From NCBI RefSeq assembly GCF_019052805.1, contig NZ_JAHQRJ010000001.1, positions 1,364,001 to 1,428,000 on the forward strand: a stretch of 64,000 bases of DNA, given 5' to 3'. Source of the DNA: Noviherbaspirillum sp. L7-7A. GTDB taxonomy: Bacteria; Pseudomonadota; Gammaproteobacteria; Burkholderiales; Burkholderiaceae_D. Shown here piece after piece: positions 24,010 through 37,967 of the stretch (its first letter is position 1; the number at the start of each line of letters is the position of its first letter). The notes under the pieces were generated by a model. The model saw only the letters and a program-made list of their open reading frames with translations. It made no database searches and had not been told where the DNA came from. Made by a program: the position numbers and the translations under genes.

Positions 24010-25254
24010 ATGCAGATAGCCGTTGTCGGCGGTGGCGTGGCGGGCGTGTGCACCGCCTATTTCCTGGCGGCGGCCGGGCATCAGACCGTCGTTCTCGAGC
24101 GTTACAGCAACGTGGCGCTGGAAACCAGCTTCGGCAATGCCGGCCTGATGGCGCCTGCCCATGCCGCGCCCTGGGCCGCGCCCGGCATGCCCCAGAAGCT
24201 GTTGTCCTACCTGTTCAAGCCGGAGTCGCCCGCGGTGCTCAAACCCGGCGTCAGCCCGACGCTATGGCGCTGGATGCGACGCTGGCTGGCCGAATGCGAC
24301 ATCGAGCGCTTCCAGGTCAACAAGCTGCGCATGCAGCGCCTGGCGCTGTACAGCAACGAACTGATGCACCTGCTGCGCGAGCATTACGCGCTGCAGTACG
24401 AGCAGACCCGCGGCCTGTTGCAGTTGTTTCGCAGCCAGAATGAACGCACGCTGGCCCAGCCGCTGCTGGCGCTGCTGGAAGAAGCCGGGCTGCCCCATCG
24501 GCTGATCCATTCCGACGACGCCAGGCTGGTAGAACCTGCCCTGGCTTACCACACGCCACTCAATTCGGCGCTGCACCTGCCGGGCGATGAAGCAGGCAAC
24601 TGCCCGCTCTTCACCCGCCAGTTGCGCGCGATTGCCCAGGAGATGGGCGTGGTGTTCCACTTCGACAGCGCAGTCGATTCGATCGAAAGCGACCGGCATG
24701 GCGTGACCCTTTCCATCGGCAGGCAGCGCTTCGGCGCCGACGCCGTCGTGATCGCCGCCGGCTACGACAGCCTGCCGCTGCTGCGCCGGCTCGGCATCCG
24801 GGTGCCGCTGTACCCGGTGAAGGCCTACTCGGCATCGGTTGCCATCCGCAACTTCGATCAGGCGCCGCTGGCGTCGGTCGCCGACGAAAGCTACAAGGTC
24901 TCGGTCACCCGGCTTGGCACACGGGTCCGAGTGGCCGGCACGGTGGAACTCGGCTTTCCGGCGCCCGAACTGCGCGAGGCCGCGCTGCGCACCCTGGTCA
25001 AGGTCGGCGAGGACTGGTTTCCGGATGCGGCGAATTACAATGCCTCCAGTTTCTGGAGCGGGGTCTGGCCCATGCTGCCCGATGGCGTGCCGCTGGTCGG
25101 TCCCACCGCGCTGCGCAATGTGCATGTCAACATTGGCCATAGCGCATCGGGCTGGGGCATGGCGGCCGGATCGGGCAAGCTGGTCGCCGACCTGATCTCC
25201 GGACAGGCCACGGATATTGATACGGAAGGACTCACACTTGCACGTTATGGATAA
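24010..25254 (+). CDS. dadA: D-amino acid dehydrogenase-like FAD oxidoreductase
   Basis: A 414-residue DAO-family flavoprotein. The N-terminal dinucleotide site is [21 protein letters not shown] (residues 3 on), with the acidic VLERY at the end of strand 2. [20 protein letters not shown] matches DadA, as does the C-terminal [16 protein letters not shown] and [20 protein letters not shown]. It deaminates D-amino acids to 2-oxo acids, passing electrons to the respiratory chain at the inner face of the membrane. The ATG at 24010 was chosen because it starts directly at the FAD-binding strand. It overlaps the next oxidoreductase gene by 8 bases. Confidence 0.88.
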   Translation: MQIAVVGGGVAGVCTAYFLAAAGHQTVVLERYSNVALETSFGNAGLMAPAHAAPWAAPGMPQKLLSYLFKPESPAVLKPGVSPTLWRWMRRWLAECDIERFQVNKLRMQRLALYSNELMHLLREHYALQYEQTRGLLQLFRSQNERTLAQPLLALLEEAGLPHRLIHSDDARLVEPALAYHTPLNSALHLPGDEAGNCPLFTRQLRAIAQEMGVVFHFDSAVDSIESDRHGVTLSIGRQRFGADAVVIAAGYDSLPLLRRLGIRVPLYPVKAYSASVAIRNFDQAPLASVADESYKVSVTRLGTRVRVAGTVELGFPAPELREAALRTLVKVGEDWFPDAANYNASSFWSGVWPMLPDGVPLVGPTALRNVHVNIGHSASGWGMAAGSGKLVADLISGQATDIDTEGLTLARYG

Positions 25255-26371
25255 GACGGATGTCATCGTTATCGGCGCCGGCGTTGTCGGCCTGGCAGTC
25301 GCGCGGGCGCTGGCCCAGGCGGGCCGCGAAGTCATGGTGGTGGAATCGCATCCCGCCATCGGCATGGAAACCAGCTCGCGCAACAGCGAGGTCATCCACG
25401 CAGGCCTCTATTACCCGAGCGGCAGCCTGAAGGCAGCGCTGTGCGTTTCCGGCCGCGATGCGCTGTATGCCTACTGCGCCGAGCGCGGCATTGCCCATCA
25501 GCGCTGCGGCAAGCTGGTGGTTGCCACCAATACTGCCCAGCATGAACGCCTGGCCGGAATCGCCGCCCAGGCGCATGCCAACGGCTGCACCGAAGTGCGC
25601 ATGATCAGCGCCGGGGAAGCCATGGCGATGGAACCGGCGCTGCAATGCACCGCCGCCCTGCACTCGCCGATGACAGGCGTGATCGACAGCCACGGCTTCA
25701 TGCTGGCGCTGCAGGGCGATGCCGAGCATGCCGGCGCGGTGTTCGCGTTCGCCAGCCAGGTGCTGTCCGGCGAGCGACGCGACGACGGCATCGTGCTGCG
25801 GGTGGCCGAGACCGGCGCCGGCAGCGACGACGAGGGCTTCCTGCTGCATGCCCGCACCGTGGTCAATTGCGCCGGCCTGTGGGCGCCGCGCATCGCCCGC
25901 AGCATCGCCGGCCTGGATGAGGCCAGCATTCCGCGCGCCTGGTTCGCCAAGGGCAATTATTATTCGCTCGCCGGGCGGGCGCCCTTCTCGCGGCTGATCT
26001 ATCCGGTGCCGGAGCCCGGCGGCCTGGGCGTGCATCTCACCCTCGACCTGGGCGGCCAGGCGCGCTTCGGCCCGGACGTGGAATGGCTGGAAGACGAGCA
26101 GATCGATTACCTTGTCGACCCGGCCCGGGCCGATCGCTTCTATGCCGAGATCCGGGCCTACTGGCCGGCGCTGCCCTCGCATTCGCTGCAGCCGGCCTAT
26201 GCCGGCATCCGGCCCAAGATCAGCCCGCCCGGCGCGCCCGCCGCCGACTTCCTGTTCGCTTCCCACGGCAGCGGCCACTATCTCGGCCTGTACGGCATCG
26301 AGTCGCCCGGCCTGACCGCCTCGCTGGCCATTGCCGATCATGTGCTCGGACTGGCCCGGGCCTTGTCATGA
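25247..26371 (+). CDS. FAD-dependent oxidoreductase, L-2-hydroxyglutarate oxidase (LhgO)-like
   Basis: A 374-residue DAO-family enzyme. FAD binding is seen in [20 protein letters not shown] at the N-terminus. The segment [20 protein letters not shown] is characteristic of the LhgO/L2HGDH group, as is the C-terminal [19 protein letters not shown]. These enzymes oxidise L-2-hydroxyglutarate or related hydroxy acids to 2-oxo acids. The ATG at 25247 lies inside the end of the dadA-like gene. Its stop overlaps the next start (ATGA), so the three genes form one unit. Confidence 0.85.
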   Translation: MDKTDVIVIGAGVVGLAVARALAQAGREVMVVESHPAIGMETSSRNSEVIHAGLYYPSGSLKAALCVSGRDALYAYCAERGIAHQRCGKLVVATNTAQHERLAGIAAQAHANGCTEVRMISAGEAMAMEPALQCTAALHSPMTGVIDSHGFMLALQGDAEHAGAVFAFASQVLSGERRDDGIVLRVAETGAGSDDEGFLLHARTVVNCAGLWAPRIARSIAGLDEASIPRAWFAKGNYYSLAGRAPFSRLIYPVPEPGGLGVHLTLDLGGQARFGPDVEWLEDEQIDYLVDPARADRFYAEIRAYWPALPSHSLQPAYAGIRPKISPPGAPAADFLFASHGSGHYLGLYGIESPGLTASLAIADHVLGLARALS

Positions 26372-27826
26372 AGCGGGCGCGCAGCGTCTACGGCGTTGCC
26401 GAGGTGCGCGCCATTGAACGCGCGGCGCTGGCTGCTGCCCCTGCCGGTACGCTGATGCGTCGCGCCGGCGCGGCCGCGGCCGGACTCGCCATGCGGCTGC
26501 TGCCCGGCGGTGGCCGGGTGCTGGCCATTGCCGGTCCCGGCAACAATGGCGGCGACGCCATGGAGGCGGCGACGCTGCTGGCAAGCCAGGGATGGCAGGT
26601 GACGATCGACTTTCGCGGCAACCCGGCGGCGCTGTCGGCCGATGCGGCGGATGCGCTGCGGCGGGCGAAAGCCAGTTCTGCACGATTCGACCAGGCTGAC
26701 ATGGCGCAGGGTTGGGACCTGGCACTCGACGGCCTGTTCGGCATCGGATTGGCCCGGCCCATCGCCGGCGACCTGGCTGAGCTGGTGCGCACGGTCAACC
26801 GCCTGCCCTGCCCCGTCGTCGCGCTAGATGTGCCAAGCGGCCTGGATGCCGACACCGGCGCCATCGTTGGGCCCGACGGCGTGGCGGTGCAGGCCACGCA
26901 TACCCTCACCTTCATCGCCGACAAGCCGGGGCTGCATACCGCCGACGGCTGCGACCATGCCGGCCTGGTAGAGGTGGCGAGCCTGGATATCGACACGGCG
27001 CTCTTTCCGGCGCCGTCGGCATGGCTGGCAGGCACAGACCTGTTCGCGCCAAGCCTGCAGCCGCGCCGGCAAAATTCCCACAAGGGCAGCTTCGGCGATG
27101 TCGCCATCCTCGGTGGCGCACAGGGCATGTCCGGCGCGGCGATCCTGGCTGCCCGCACCGCCGCCCTCGCCGGCGCCGGCCGGGTATTCGCCGGTTTCCT
27201 GGCCGAGCCGCCAGCCTATGATCCGCCGCATCCGGAGATCATGTGCCGCCGCGCAGCCGACCTCGAGCTTGAACGGGCTTGCGTGGTGGCCGGCCCTGGC
27301 CTGGGCAGTAGCGGCCAGGCCCGCTCCCTGCTGTCCCAGGTGCTGGCCGGGACGGCGCCCCTGGTGCTGGACGCGGATGCGCTCAATATGGTGGCCGCCG
27401 GCGTCGACCTGCGCAATGCGCTGGGCCGCCGCGGCGGCGCGCTGCTCACGCCGCATCCGCTGGAAGCGGCACGCCTGCTCGGCTGCACCGCTGCGCAGGT
27501 GCAGGCCGACCGGCTGGCCGCCGCGCGCCGGCTTGCAGCCGACTTTGGCGCGGTAGTGGTGCTGAAGGGCGCCGGCAGCGTGATTGCCCGTCCGGACGGG
27601 CTGGCGGTCATCAATGTCACCGGCAGCCCGGCGCTGGCCACCGCGGGCACCGGCGACGTGCTGGCCGGCCTGTGCGGCGCATTGCTGGCGCAGCGCTGGC
27701 CGGCATGGGAAGCGGCGCTGGCGGCGGTATGGCTGCACGGCGCCGCCGCCGACATGCTGGTGGATCAGGGCGTGGGCCCGGTCGGCCTGGTGGCAAGCGA
27801 ATTGCCAGGAGCGGTGCGGACCTGCC

Positions 27827-28540
<714 letters not shown>

Positions 28541-28565
28541 GCAGGCAATCTTGGAAAGGATATCG

Positions 28566-29189
28566 ATGGTTGGGAAAATACGGCACGTTCTGCTGATGGC
28601 CGCGCTGCTGTGCGCTACGGCGAGCGCCTATTCTGCATCAAAAACCCTGCTCGTGCTGGGCGACAGCCTTTCCGCCGAATATGGGCTGGCGCGTGGCAGC
28701 GGCTGGGTGTCGCTGCTGGAAAAACGGCTCAAGTCGGAAAACCTGGATGTGCGGGTAGTCAATGCCAGCATCAGCGGCGACACCACCAGCGGCGGACGCA
28801 CCCGCCTTCCGGCGCTGCTGGAAAAGCACAAGCCCGATGTGATGTTGCTGGAGCTCGGCGCCAATGACGCGCTGCGCGGCCTGCCGGTCGCGTCCACCGA
28901 GGACAACCTGCGCGCCATGATCACAGCCGCCAAGGGCATTCGCGCCCGCGTGCTGGTGGTCGGCATGCAGATCCCTCCGAACTACGGCCCCGACTACACC
29001 CGCCAGTTTTCCGGTGTGTTCAACAAGCTCGCCGCCGAGCAGAAGGTGCCGCTGGTGCCCTTCTTCCTCGAGCGGCTGGTGGAACGGCCCGATCTGTTCC
29101 AGAGCGACCGCCTGCATCCCACCGCGGACGCCCAGCCGCTCCTGCTCGACACGGTCTGGCCGCGACTGCAACCCCTGCTTGTAAAGTGA
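28566..29189 (+). CDS. tesA: Acyl-CoA thioesterase I/lysophospholipase/arylesterase
   Basis: A 207-residue periplasmic SGNH hydrolase. The signal peptide is MVGKIRHVLLMAALLCATAS. Block I is VLGDSLSAEYG with the nucleophile Ser, block III is ELGANDALRG, and block V is DRLHPT with the Asp-His pair. It hydrolyses acyl thioesters and aryl esters in the periplasm. GGAAAGGAT upstream of ATG 28566 supports this start over an in-frame ATG 30 bases earlier. mnmH follows 4 bases downstream. Confidence 0.92.
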   Translation: MVGKIRHVLLMAALLCATASAYSASKTLLVLGDSLSAEYGLARGSGWVSLLEKRLKSENLDVRVVNASISGDTTSGGRTRLPALLEKHKPDVMLLELGANDALRGLPVASTEDNLRAMITAAKGIRARVLVVGMQIPPNYGPDYTRQFSGVFNKLAAEQKVPLVPFFLERLVERPDLFQSDRLHPTADAQPLLLDTVWPRLQPLLVK

Positions 29190-29193
29190 TTCA

Positions 29194-30267
29194 ATGAAGT
29201 TTCCCGCCCTGCTACCCATTTCAACCGTGCTGCCCGATCTCGGCAGCTACGACACCATCATCGATGTCCGCAGTCCTTCGGAATTCGCCGAAGACCACAT
29301 CCCTGGCGCCATCAACTGCCCGGTGCTGGACGACGCCGAGCGCGCCGAGATCGGCACCCTTTACAAGCAGGCGAGCCCGTTCGACGCCAAGAAGAAAGGC
29401 GCAGCCCTGGTTGCGCGCAATATCGGCAAGCACCTCGAGAACACCCTGCTGGACAAGCCGCGCGACTGGAAGCCGCTGATCTACTGCTGGCGCGGCGGCA
29501 ACCGCAGCGGCGCGATGGCCCACATCCTGGCCAAGGTGGGCTGGCAGGCGGTGCAACTCGACGGCGGCTACAAGGAATACCGGCGCCAGGTCAACCAGGC
29601 GCTGGCCGAGCTGCCGGCGCGGTTCCGCTTCATCGTGGTCTGCGGCACCACCGGCAGCGGCAAGAGCCGCCTGTTGCAGACCCTGGCCCGGCATGGCGCC
29701 CAGGTGCTGGACCTGGAACAGCTGGCCGCCCATCGCGGTTCGGTGCTGGGCCACCTGCCCAGCGAGCCGCAGCCCAGCCAGAAAATGTTCGAGAGTCGCC
29801 TGTGGCGTGGCCTGCAAGGCTTCGATCCGTCGCGGCCGGTGTACGTCGAATCGGAAAGCAAGAAGGTCGGCAACCTGCGGGTGCCGGAGGCGCTGATGGA
29901 AAGAATCCGTGCGTCGGAATGCGTCTCTGTGCAACTGTCGCAGGGTGACCGGGTTGCGCTGCTGATGGAAGACTATGTGCATTTCGTCGAAGCGCCACAG
30001 GCGCTGAATGTCCGCCTGGACTGCCTGGCGATGCTGTATGGCCGCGACAAGATCAGTCACTGGCAGAAACTGGCGCTGGAGGAAAAGATGCAGCCGCTGG
30101 TGGAAGAACTTCTCACCGACCATTACGACCCGGCATACAACAAGTCCATCCGACGCAACTTCACCCGCTTCGGCGATGCCATGGTGCTGGAGATCAAGGA
30201 CATTTCGGCCGAGGCATTCGACGATGCCGCCACAACGCTGCTGGCGGCAGACGGAAGCATGTCCTGA
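29194..30267 (+). CDS. mnmH: tRNA 2-selenouridine synthase
   Basis: A 357-residue enzyme (SelU/YbbB). The N-terminal rhodanese domain has Cys98 in YCWRGGNRSG, and the second domain has the P-loop GTTGSGKS near residues 151-158. It replaces sulphur by selenium, through a geranylated intermediate, in the wobble 2-thiouridine of Lys, Glu and Gln tRNAs, and needs selenophosphate from SelD, which is not in this window. It lies 4 bases after tesA, so is probably cotranscribed. The TGA stop is followed by a bidirectional terminator. Confidence 0.93.
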   Translation: MKFPALLPISTVLPDLGSYDTIIDVRSPSEFAEDHIPGAINCPVLDDAERAEIGTLYKQASPFDAKKKGAALVARNIGKHLENTLLDKPRDWKPLIYCWRGGNRSGAMAHILAKVGWQAVQLDGGYKEYRRQVNQALAELPARFRFIVVCGTTGSGKSRLLQTLARHGAQVLDLEQLAAHRGSVLGHLPSEPQPSQKMFESRLWRGLQGFDPSRPVYVESESKKVGNLRVPEALMERIRASECVSVQLSQGDRVALLMEDYVHFVEAPQALNVRLDCLAMLYGRDKISHWQKLALEEKMQPLVEELLTDHYDPAYNKSIRRNFTRFGDAMVLEIKDISAEAFDDAATTLLAADGSMS

Positions 30268-30359
30268 TGCGTTGGAGCAGGCTGCACGGGCCATGACACA
30301 AGCCAAAAGCTAAAAACTGAAAGGCGCCCGGCAATCGCGCCTTGATGAGTCGCCCAAAA

Positions 30360-30395
30360 CAAAAGGCGCGCAACCCTCGGGTTCCGCGCCTTTTT
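30360..30395. terminator. Bidirectional terminator between mnmH and ppiD
   Basis: Stem AAAAGGCGCG with CGCGCCTTTT and a 14-base loop containing a second small stem (CCCTCGGG), followed by T5 on plus and preceded by A5. It serves both convergent genes. Confidence 0.85.
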
Positions 30396-30435
30396 ACCTG
30401 GCAGGTCAGTCTGATGCCTTGCCTGCCCTCCTTGC

Positions 30436-32373
30436 TTACTTCGGCGCTTCCTGCTCGCCTGCAGCCGCCGCCGGCGCCGCCGGCGAATTCACCAGCTTGG
30501 TCTTGGCACGGTTCTTCAGCACATCGATATAGGCCAGCGTTTCCTGCTGCGACAGCGCTGCCGCAATCTGTTGCTGCTCGGCGGTACGCCGCGCCTCGTC
30601 GACCTTGGCCGCGGGCGCGAGCTTGTTGATGCGGTACACCCCATAGCCCTGCCCCGGCAATTCCGCGCCAACCACGGCCGGCAGCTTGCCGACATCCGCC
30701 TTCATCACTGCCATGAAAGCGCTTTCGTCCAGGCCGCCGGCGGCGGTGCGGGAAACCATCTTGGCCGCGCCGAAGCCGTTGGCGTCGGTCCTGGTCTGCA
30801 ACTCGGCCAGGCGCGCCTCGCCTGCCTTCTTCGCCAGCGCCATCGCTTCCTGCTGCAGCACCAGCTCCCTGACCTGCGGCTTCACCTCTTCCAATGGACG
30901 ACGGGTCTTGGGCTGATAGGACACCACGCGGCCAGCCACCAGCGTATTGGGCGCCACTTCCACTGCTTCGGTATTGTGCTTGTTGCGCACCGCTTCGTCG
31001 GAAAACAGCGCCCCCAGGAATTTCGCATTGTTATAGGGAACGTCCTTGCCCAAGCCCGGCTTGGGCTCGCGTCCGATGATGCTGACGGTCTCGATCTTCA
31101 GGCCCAGCTTGTCAGCCACCGGCTTCAGGCTGTCGGCCTGTTCATAGACGGTATTGGAGAAAGTCTCGGCCATCTCGGTGTACTTCTTGGCAGCCAGCTG
31201 CTTCTTGATCTCGGCCGCGATCTCGTCCTTGACCTGCTCCAGCGAACGCACGCCGCCCGGCTTGACATCGGTCACCTGAATGATGTGATAGCCAAACTCG
31301 GACTCGACCACGTCGCTGATCTCGCCTTTCCTGAGCTTGTAGGCAGCGTCCTCGAAAGGCTTGACCATCATGCCCTTGCCGAAAAAGTCGAGGTCGCCGC
31401 CGCGCTCGGCCGAGCCTGGGTCCTGCGAGTTTTCCTTGGCCAGCTTGGCGAAGTCGCCCGGGTTCTTGCGCAGCTGCGCCAGCAGTGTCTCTGCCTTGGC
31501 CTTGGCGGCGTTGCGCTCCTTGGCGGGCGCCTCCTTGGGTGCGGTAATCAGGATGTGGCTGGCGCGCCGCTGCTCTTCGGTGGTGTAACGCTTTGCATTC
31601 TGCTCGTAATAAGACTTGATGTCGGCATCGCTGACCGATACCTGGCTGGCGATATTGGCCGCATTCAGCACCACATATTCGGCCTTCACCTGCTCCGGGG
31701 TCTCGAAGCGGCTGCCGCTCTTGTCGTAATAGGCCTGCAGCATTTCATCGGTCACCTTGACCTTGGCAGCATAGTCGGACACCTTGAACAGCTGTTCCTG
31801 CACTTCACGCTGCTGCTCGTTGATTTCAGACAGTCGGGTCGCCAGCGACTTGGGTGCAAACGCGCTGTTCTGCACCGCTGCATTGATCTGCTGCAGCGCC
31901 ATTTCCTGGCGCAGCTGTGCTTCATACATGGTCGGCGTCATGCCCTGCGCGGCCAGCAGCGCCTTGTAGCGCTCCACGTCGAACTTCCCGTCCGCGGACT
32001 GCAGTTCGGGAATTTGCAAGATGCTCTGCTGCAGGGAAGAATCCGATACCGACAGATGGTTGCGCGCCGCTTCCACGGCCAGTGCTTTCTGCGCAATCAG
32101 GTTATCGAGCAGGCCGCGGCGCGCCTCGGGCGTGTCCAGCAGGCGCGGATCGAACTGGGCGCCGTAGGCCTGACGCAAGCGGTCGGCCTGCTGGCGCTGC
32201 GCCGCATCCAGTTCTTCCTTGGTCACCTTCTGTCCGCCCACCTTGGCAACGACATTGGTCTCGTCGCCCATGCGGGTATAACTTTCCAGGCCGAGCAGGG
32301 CAAACGAAGGAACAATCAGGAGCAGCAGCAGGAACTGCATCAAACGCTGGTGGGTACGGATGAAATCGAACAT
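30436..32373 (-). CDS. ppiD: Periplasmic peptidyl-prolyl isomerase/chaperone PpiD
   Basis: A 645-residue membrane-anchored foldase. The N-terminus [13 protein letters not shown] is followed by a single membrane helix (about 14-34), then a SurA-like N domain. A parvulin domain lies at about 265-365 ([47 protein letters not shown]). Another discordant parvulin-like region follows. PpiD helps proteins leaving the Sec channel. It is the last gene of the tig-clp-lon-hup block and follows the two tRNA genes, after a terminator, so it has its own promoter in the 52 bases upstream or is read through. Confidence 0.93.
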   Translation of the reverse strand: MFDFIRTHQRLMQFLLLLLIVPSFALLGLESYTRMGDETNVVAKVGGQKVTKEELDAAQRQQADRLRQAYGAQFDPRLLDTPEARRGLLDNLIAQKALAVEAARNHLSVSDSSLQQSILQIPELQSADGKFDVERYKALLAAQGMTPTMYEAQLRQEMALQQINAAVQNSAFAPKSLATRLSEINEQQREVQEQLFKVSDYAAKVKVTDEMLQAYYDKSGSRFETPEQVKAEYVVLNAANIASQVSVSDADIKSYYEQNAKRYTTEEQRRASHILITAPKEAPAKERNAAKAKAETLLAQLRKNPGDFAKLAKENSQDPGSAERGGDLDFFGKGMMVKPFEDAAYKLRKGEISDVVESEFGYHIIQVTDVKPGGVRSLEQVKDEIAAEIKKQLAAKKYTEMAETFSNTVYEQADSLKPVADKLGLKIETVSIIGREPKPGLGKDVPYNNAKFLGALFSDEAVRNKHNTEAVEVAPNTLVAGRVVSYQPKTRRPLEEVKPQVRELVLQQEAMALAKKAGEARLAELQTRTDANGFGAAKMVSRTAAGGLDESAFMAVMKADVGKLPAVVGAELPGQGYGVYRINKLAPAAKVDEARRTAEQQQIAAALSQQETLAYIDVLKNRAKTKLVNSPAAPAAAAGEQEAPK

Positions 32374-32425
32374 GGTCTACCGATCACGGGCAAATTGCTT
32401 GGTGCGCGAAATTCTAGCGCATATG

Positions 32426-32454
32426 AAAAAAGGCGAACATAAGTTCGCCTTTTT
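32426..32454 (-). terminator. Terminator after tRNA-Asp
   Basis: Stem AAAAAGGCGAA with TTCGCCTTTTT around the loop CATAAG. It is close to the 3' end of tRNA-Asp and just upstream of ppiD, and is symmetric enough to work on either strand. Confidence 0.8.
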
Positions 32455-32461
32455 GGTTTTC

Positions 32462-32538
32462 TGGCGGAGTGGACGGGACTCGAACCCGCGACCCCCGGCG
32501 TGACAGGCCGGTATTCTAACCGACTGAACTACCACTCC
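32462..32538 (-). tRNA. tRNA-Asp (GTC)
   Basis: A 77-nucleotide cloverleaf on minus, starting GGAGTGGTAGTTCAGTCGG and ending in encoded CCA. The anticodon loop reads CTGTCAC, giving anticodon GTC. The T arm GGGTTCGAGTCCC is canonical. It is 46 bases downstream of tRNA-Val on the same strand and likely cotranscribed with it. Confidence 0.97.
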
Positions 32539-32584
32539 TTGATACTACCGGAAAGCCGAAAGCTTTCCCTTCCTGACTTGCTGT

Positions 32585-32660
32585 TGGTGGGTGCTGAGAG
32601 GCTCGAACTCCCGACCTACGCCTTGTAAGGGCGCCGCTCTACCAACTGAGCTAAGCACCC
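32585..32660 (-). tRNA. tRNA-Val (TAC)
   Basis: A 76-nucleotide cloverleaf on minus, starting GGGTGCTTAGCTCAG with acceptor partner AGCACCC, discriminator A and encoded CCA. The anticodon loop CTTACAA gives anticodon TAC. It follows hupB by about 60 bases. Confidence 0.97.
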
Positions 32661-32721
32661 GATAAAACCGCTATTCGCTGAGCCAGCCAGGTCTTGCCGC
32701 TTGTCACCGCGACGAAGGCGG

Positions 32722-32994
32722 CTAGTTTATCGCATCTTTCAATGCTTTGCCAGGCCTAAATTTGGGCACCTGCGCCGCGGCAATCCTGATCTGGTCGCCG
32801 GTACGCGGATTGCGTCCGGTGCGGGCTGCCCGCTTGCCCACTGAGAACGTGCCGAATCCGGCCAGCGTGACCGACCCGCTGTCCTTCAGCGTGCTGGTGA
32901 CTGCTTTGAGCACGGCATCCAGTGCGCGGGTAGCGGTTACCTTGGGAATCTCCGCCGACGCGGCGATATGGTCTATCAATTCTGTCTTGTTCAT
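32722..32994 (-). CDS. hupB: DNA-binding protein HU
   Basis: A 90-residue HU subunit, normal length. It starts [20 protein letters not shown]. The beta-arm region has [20 protein letters not shown] with the intercalating Pro in RNPRTG, and the C-terminus is [13 protein letters not shown]. It is a nucleoid-compacting protein. Its gene lies downstream of lon, the common proteobacterial order, with its own promoter upstream. Confidence 0.96.
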   Translation of the reverse strand: MNKTELIDHIAASAEIPKVTATRALDAVLKAVTSTLKDSGSVTLAGFGTFSVGKRAARTGRNPRTGDQIRIAAAQVPKFRPGKALKDAIN

Positions 32995-33079
32995 TGTCGC
33001 TCCTCCATCTCATTATTCCCCTTTGCGATTTTTCGCACGATAAATCGATCATCGAGGATGCAGGAAATCCGCAGCGAGT

Positions 33080-33108
33080 ATTTAACAAGTCACCCCAGAA
33101 TGTGTCAA
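33080..33108 (-). promoter_or_regulatory. Promoter of hupB
   Basis: On the minus strand, TTGACA (33108-33103) is a perfect -35, followed after 17 bases by TTAAAT (33085-33080). This lies about 86 bases upstream of the hupB start and downstream of the lon terminator. Confidence 0.7.
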
Positions 33109-33153
33109 GGATCCAACATTTGCATTTTTACAACAGCCAAGAAACCGCTTGAC

Positions 33154-33184
33154 GAAAAAAATCGCGCTCCGTAGAGCGCGATTT
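33154..33184 (-). terminator. Terminator of lon
   Basis: Stem ATCGCGCTC/GAGCGCGAT with loop CGTA at 33161-33182, followed on minus by a T7 run. Located 17 bases after the lon stop. Confidence 0.88.
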
Positions 33185-33200
33185 ACGGGAATGACGCAGT

Positions 33201-35612
<2,412 letters not shown>

Positions 35613-35710
35613 GGCGGGCCTTATCAAAAATCCTGTTTATGATGTTGGCGCGAGCAGCCGAAACACAAGCCCGGGCATCAACAAAAAACATGCTTAGTTG
35701 CAAAACAAAT

Positions 35711-35749
35711 AAAAAAGCCACTCACGTTTTTATGCGCGGGTGGCTTTGC
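35711..35749 (-). terminator. Terminator between clpX and lon
   Basis: Stem AAAGCCAC with GTGGCTTT around a loop of about 20 bases, with a T6 run on minus. A second, longer GC hairpin (AAAGGTG-GCGGCC, 35840-35870) sits directly after the clpX stop and may add to termination. Confidence 0.7.
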
Positions 35750-35873
35750 GATGTAAGCCTGTTTGTCTGTTGACAGGGGAAATTGTAGCGGTTTTGCCTG
35801 GGAAACAAAGAAAAACTTCGGGGTTTTACAATTTGACGCAAAGGTGAGCGGCCGCCGGCCGCACACCTTTGCC

Positions 35874-37142
35874 TTACTTGGCGCCCGACACCTTGGGCTG
35901 TTCGTGGTAAATCAGGATGGGTTTGGCGCCATTGGTGATGGTGTTTTCATCAATGACAACCTTGGCCACGTTCTGCTCGTTCGGCAGTTCAAACATCACT
36001 TCCAGCAAGGCATGTTCGAGGATGGAACGCAGGCCGCGGGCACCGGTCTTGCGGGCCAGCGCCTTGCGTGCCACTGCATGCAGTGCCGCCGGACGGATTT
36101 CCAGTTCAGCGCCTTCCATCTGCAGCAGCTTCGCATATTGCTTGACGAGCGCATTCTTCGGCTCCAGCAGAATCTGGATCAGCGCCGCTTCGTTGAGCTC
36201 GCTCAGGGTCGCCACCACCGGCAGACGGCCGACCAGTTCGGGAATCAGGCCGAACTTGATCAGGTCTTCCGGTTCCGCCTCGAGCAGCACTTCGCTGGCG
36301 GTGCGCTCGGCCTGGCTCTTGACGCTGGCGCCAAAGCCGATGCCGCTCTTCTCCGAACGCTCTGAAATCACCTTCGCCAGGCCGTCGAAGGCGCCGCCGC
36401 AGATGAACAGGATGTTGGTGGTGTCGATCTGCACGAAATCCTGGTTCGGATGCTTGCGGCCGCCCTGCGGCGGCACCGAAGCCATCGTGCCCTCGATCAG
36501 CTTCAGAAGCGCCTGCTGCACGCCTTCGCCGGAGACGTCGCGCGTGATGGACGGGTTGTCCGACTTGCGCGAGATCTTGTCGATTTCGTCGATGTAGACA
36601 ATGCCGCGCTGTGCCTTGTCGACTTCGTAATTGCAGTTCTGCAGCAGCTTCTGGATGATGTTTTCCACGTCCTCGCCGACATAGCCGGCTTCGGTCAGGG
36701 TGGTGGCATCGGCAATCACGAACGGCACGTTCAGCATGCGCGCCAGCGTCTGGGCCAGAAGCGTCTTGCCCGAACCCGTAGGGCCGACCAGCAGGATATT
36801 GCTCTTGGAAAGTTCGACGTCATCCTTCTTGCCAAGGTGCTTCAGCCGCTTGTAGTGGTTATACACGGCGACTGACAGAATGCGCTTCGCATTTTCCTGG
36901 CCGATCACGTACTGGCCCAGCATGTCGAAGATTTCCTGGGGCGTGGGCAGATCCGACTTCGGACCGGCGACGGTCTCGATACTCGATGCTTCGTCCCGGA
37001 TGATGTCATTGCACAAATCAATGCATTCGTCGCAGATGAATACCGACGGGCCTGCAATGAGTTTTTTCACTTCATGCTGGCTCTTGCCGCAGAACGAGCA
37101 GTACAGCAGTTTTTCACCACTGGAGGACTTTTTATCGGACAT
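35874..37142 (-). CDS. clpX: ClpX ATPase subunit of ClpXP
   Basis: A 422-residue AAA+ unfoldase. The zinc finger is CSFCGKSQ near residues 15-22 plus [10 protein letters not shown] near 34-43. Walker A is GPTGSGKT, Walker B is VYIDEIDK, and the IGF-type loop is present as GIGFGASV. It recognises ssrA-tagged and other substrates and feeds them to ClpP. It lies 165 bases downstream of clpP, with a terminator between, so partly independent transcription is expected. Confidence 0.97.
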   Translation of the reverse strand: MSDKKSSSGEKLLYCSFCGKSQHEVKKLIAGPSVFICDECIDLCNDIIRDEASSIETVAGPKSDLPTPQEIFDMLGQYVIGQENAKRILSVAVYNHYKRLKHLGKKDDVELSKSNILLVGPTGSGKTLLAQTLARMLNVPFVIADATTLTEAGYVGEDVENIIQKLLQNCNYEVDKAQRGIVYIDEIDKISRKSDNPSITRDVSGEGVQQALLKLIEGTMASVPPQGGRKHPNQDFVQIDTTNILFICGGAFDGLAKVISERSEKSGIGFGASVKSQAERTASEVLLEAEPEDLIKFGLIPELVGRLPVVATLSELNEAALIQILLEPKNALVKQYAKLLQMEGAELEIRPAALHAVARKALARKTGARGLRSILEHALLEVMFELPNEQNVAKVVIDENTITNGAKPILIYHEQPKVSGAK

Positions 37143-37253
37143 GGAAAAAGCTTTGGAAAAAGGGTTCTACGATCTTACCCGCGAATCGAAAAGTCGTCAC
37201 GAGCCTGCGCAATAAATTGACAATTGAAACATATTGCATAATTGCACTAAAAC

Positions 37254-37287
37254 AAAACGCCCGGGCATTGCTGGCCAGGGCGTTTTT
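37254..37287 (-). terminator. Terminator after clpP
   Basis: Stem AAAACGCCC with GGGCGTTTT, an inner GGCC/GGC-type loop, and T-rich sequence downstream on minus (TTTTGTTTTAG). Located about 20 bases after the clpP stop. Confidence 0.78.
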
Positions 37288-37307
37288 TCATCCAGTCAGC
37301 CGCTGAC

Positions 37308-37937
37308 TCAACCGCGGCTGGTCAGTACCTTGTCGATCATTCCATAGTCCAGGGCCTGCTCCGCCGACATGAAGTTGTCGCGGTCGGTGTCGCGGCTGAT
37401 CTGCTCCACCGGACGACCCGTCTTTTCCGCCAGGATGGCGTTGAGACGTTCGCGCAGATACAGGATCTCCCGTGCCTGAATTTCAATGTCGGCCGCCTGA
37501 CCTTGCGCACCGCCCAGAGGCTGGTGAATCATGATGCGCGAATTCGGCAGCGAGAAGCGCTTGCCCTTGGCGCCAGCGGCCAGCAGGAAAGCACCCATCG
37601 AGGCAGCCAGGCCGGTGCACAGCGTCGATACATCCGGCTTGATGAACTGCATCGTGTCATAGATCGCCATGCCGGCCGAGACCGAGCCGCCTGGGCTATT
37701 GATGTACAGCGAAATATCCTTGTCGGGATTTTCGCTTTCCAGGAACAGCAGTTGTGCAACGATCAGGTTGGCACTATGGTCGTTCACCGGGCCAACCAGG
37801 AAAATCACGCGCTCCTTCAGCAGACGCGAGTAGATGTCGTACGCACGCTCGCCGCGGCCGCTCTGCTCGATCACCATCGGCACCATGCCGAGCATCTGTG
37901 TATCGAGCGCGCTGTTTCCCATCATGCTAGTAGTCAT
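37308..37937 (-). CDS. clpP: ClpP protease subunit
   Basis: A 209-residue housekeeping ClpP. Catalytic Ser113 lies in [12 protein letters not shown] and His138 in [10 protein letters not shown], with the Asp in [19 protein letters not shown] short propeptide precedes [20 protein letters not shown]. It forms the proteolytic tetradecamer used by ClpX. It lies 30 bases downstream of tig. Confidence 0.97.
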   Translation of the reverse strand: MTTSMMGNSALDTQMLGMVPMVIEQSGRGERAYDIYSRLLKERVIFLVGPVNDHSANLIVAQLLFLESENPDKDISLYINSPGGSVSAGMAIYDTMQFIKPDVSTLCTGLAASMGAFLLAAGAKGKRFSLPNSRIMIHQPLGGAQGQAADIEIQAREILYLRERLNAILAEKTGRPVEQISRDTDRDNFMSAEQALDYGMIDKVLTSRG

Positions 37938-37967
37938 GTGATTTCCCTCTGAGATCGCGCCGGGGAC

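Noticed and set aside
30571-32442. A 600-codon plus-strand frame across ppiD
   Set aside because: Antisense to ppiD, which has a clear membrane anchor and parvulin domain; the translation has no family features.
32462-32660. The tRNA genes as attachment sites of an integrated element
   Set aside because: No integrase, no direct repeat of a tRNA 3' end nearby, and the flanking gene order is the standard chromosomal one.
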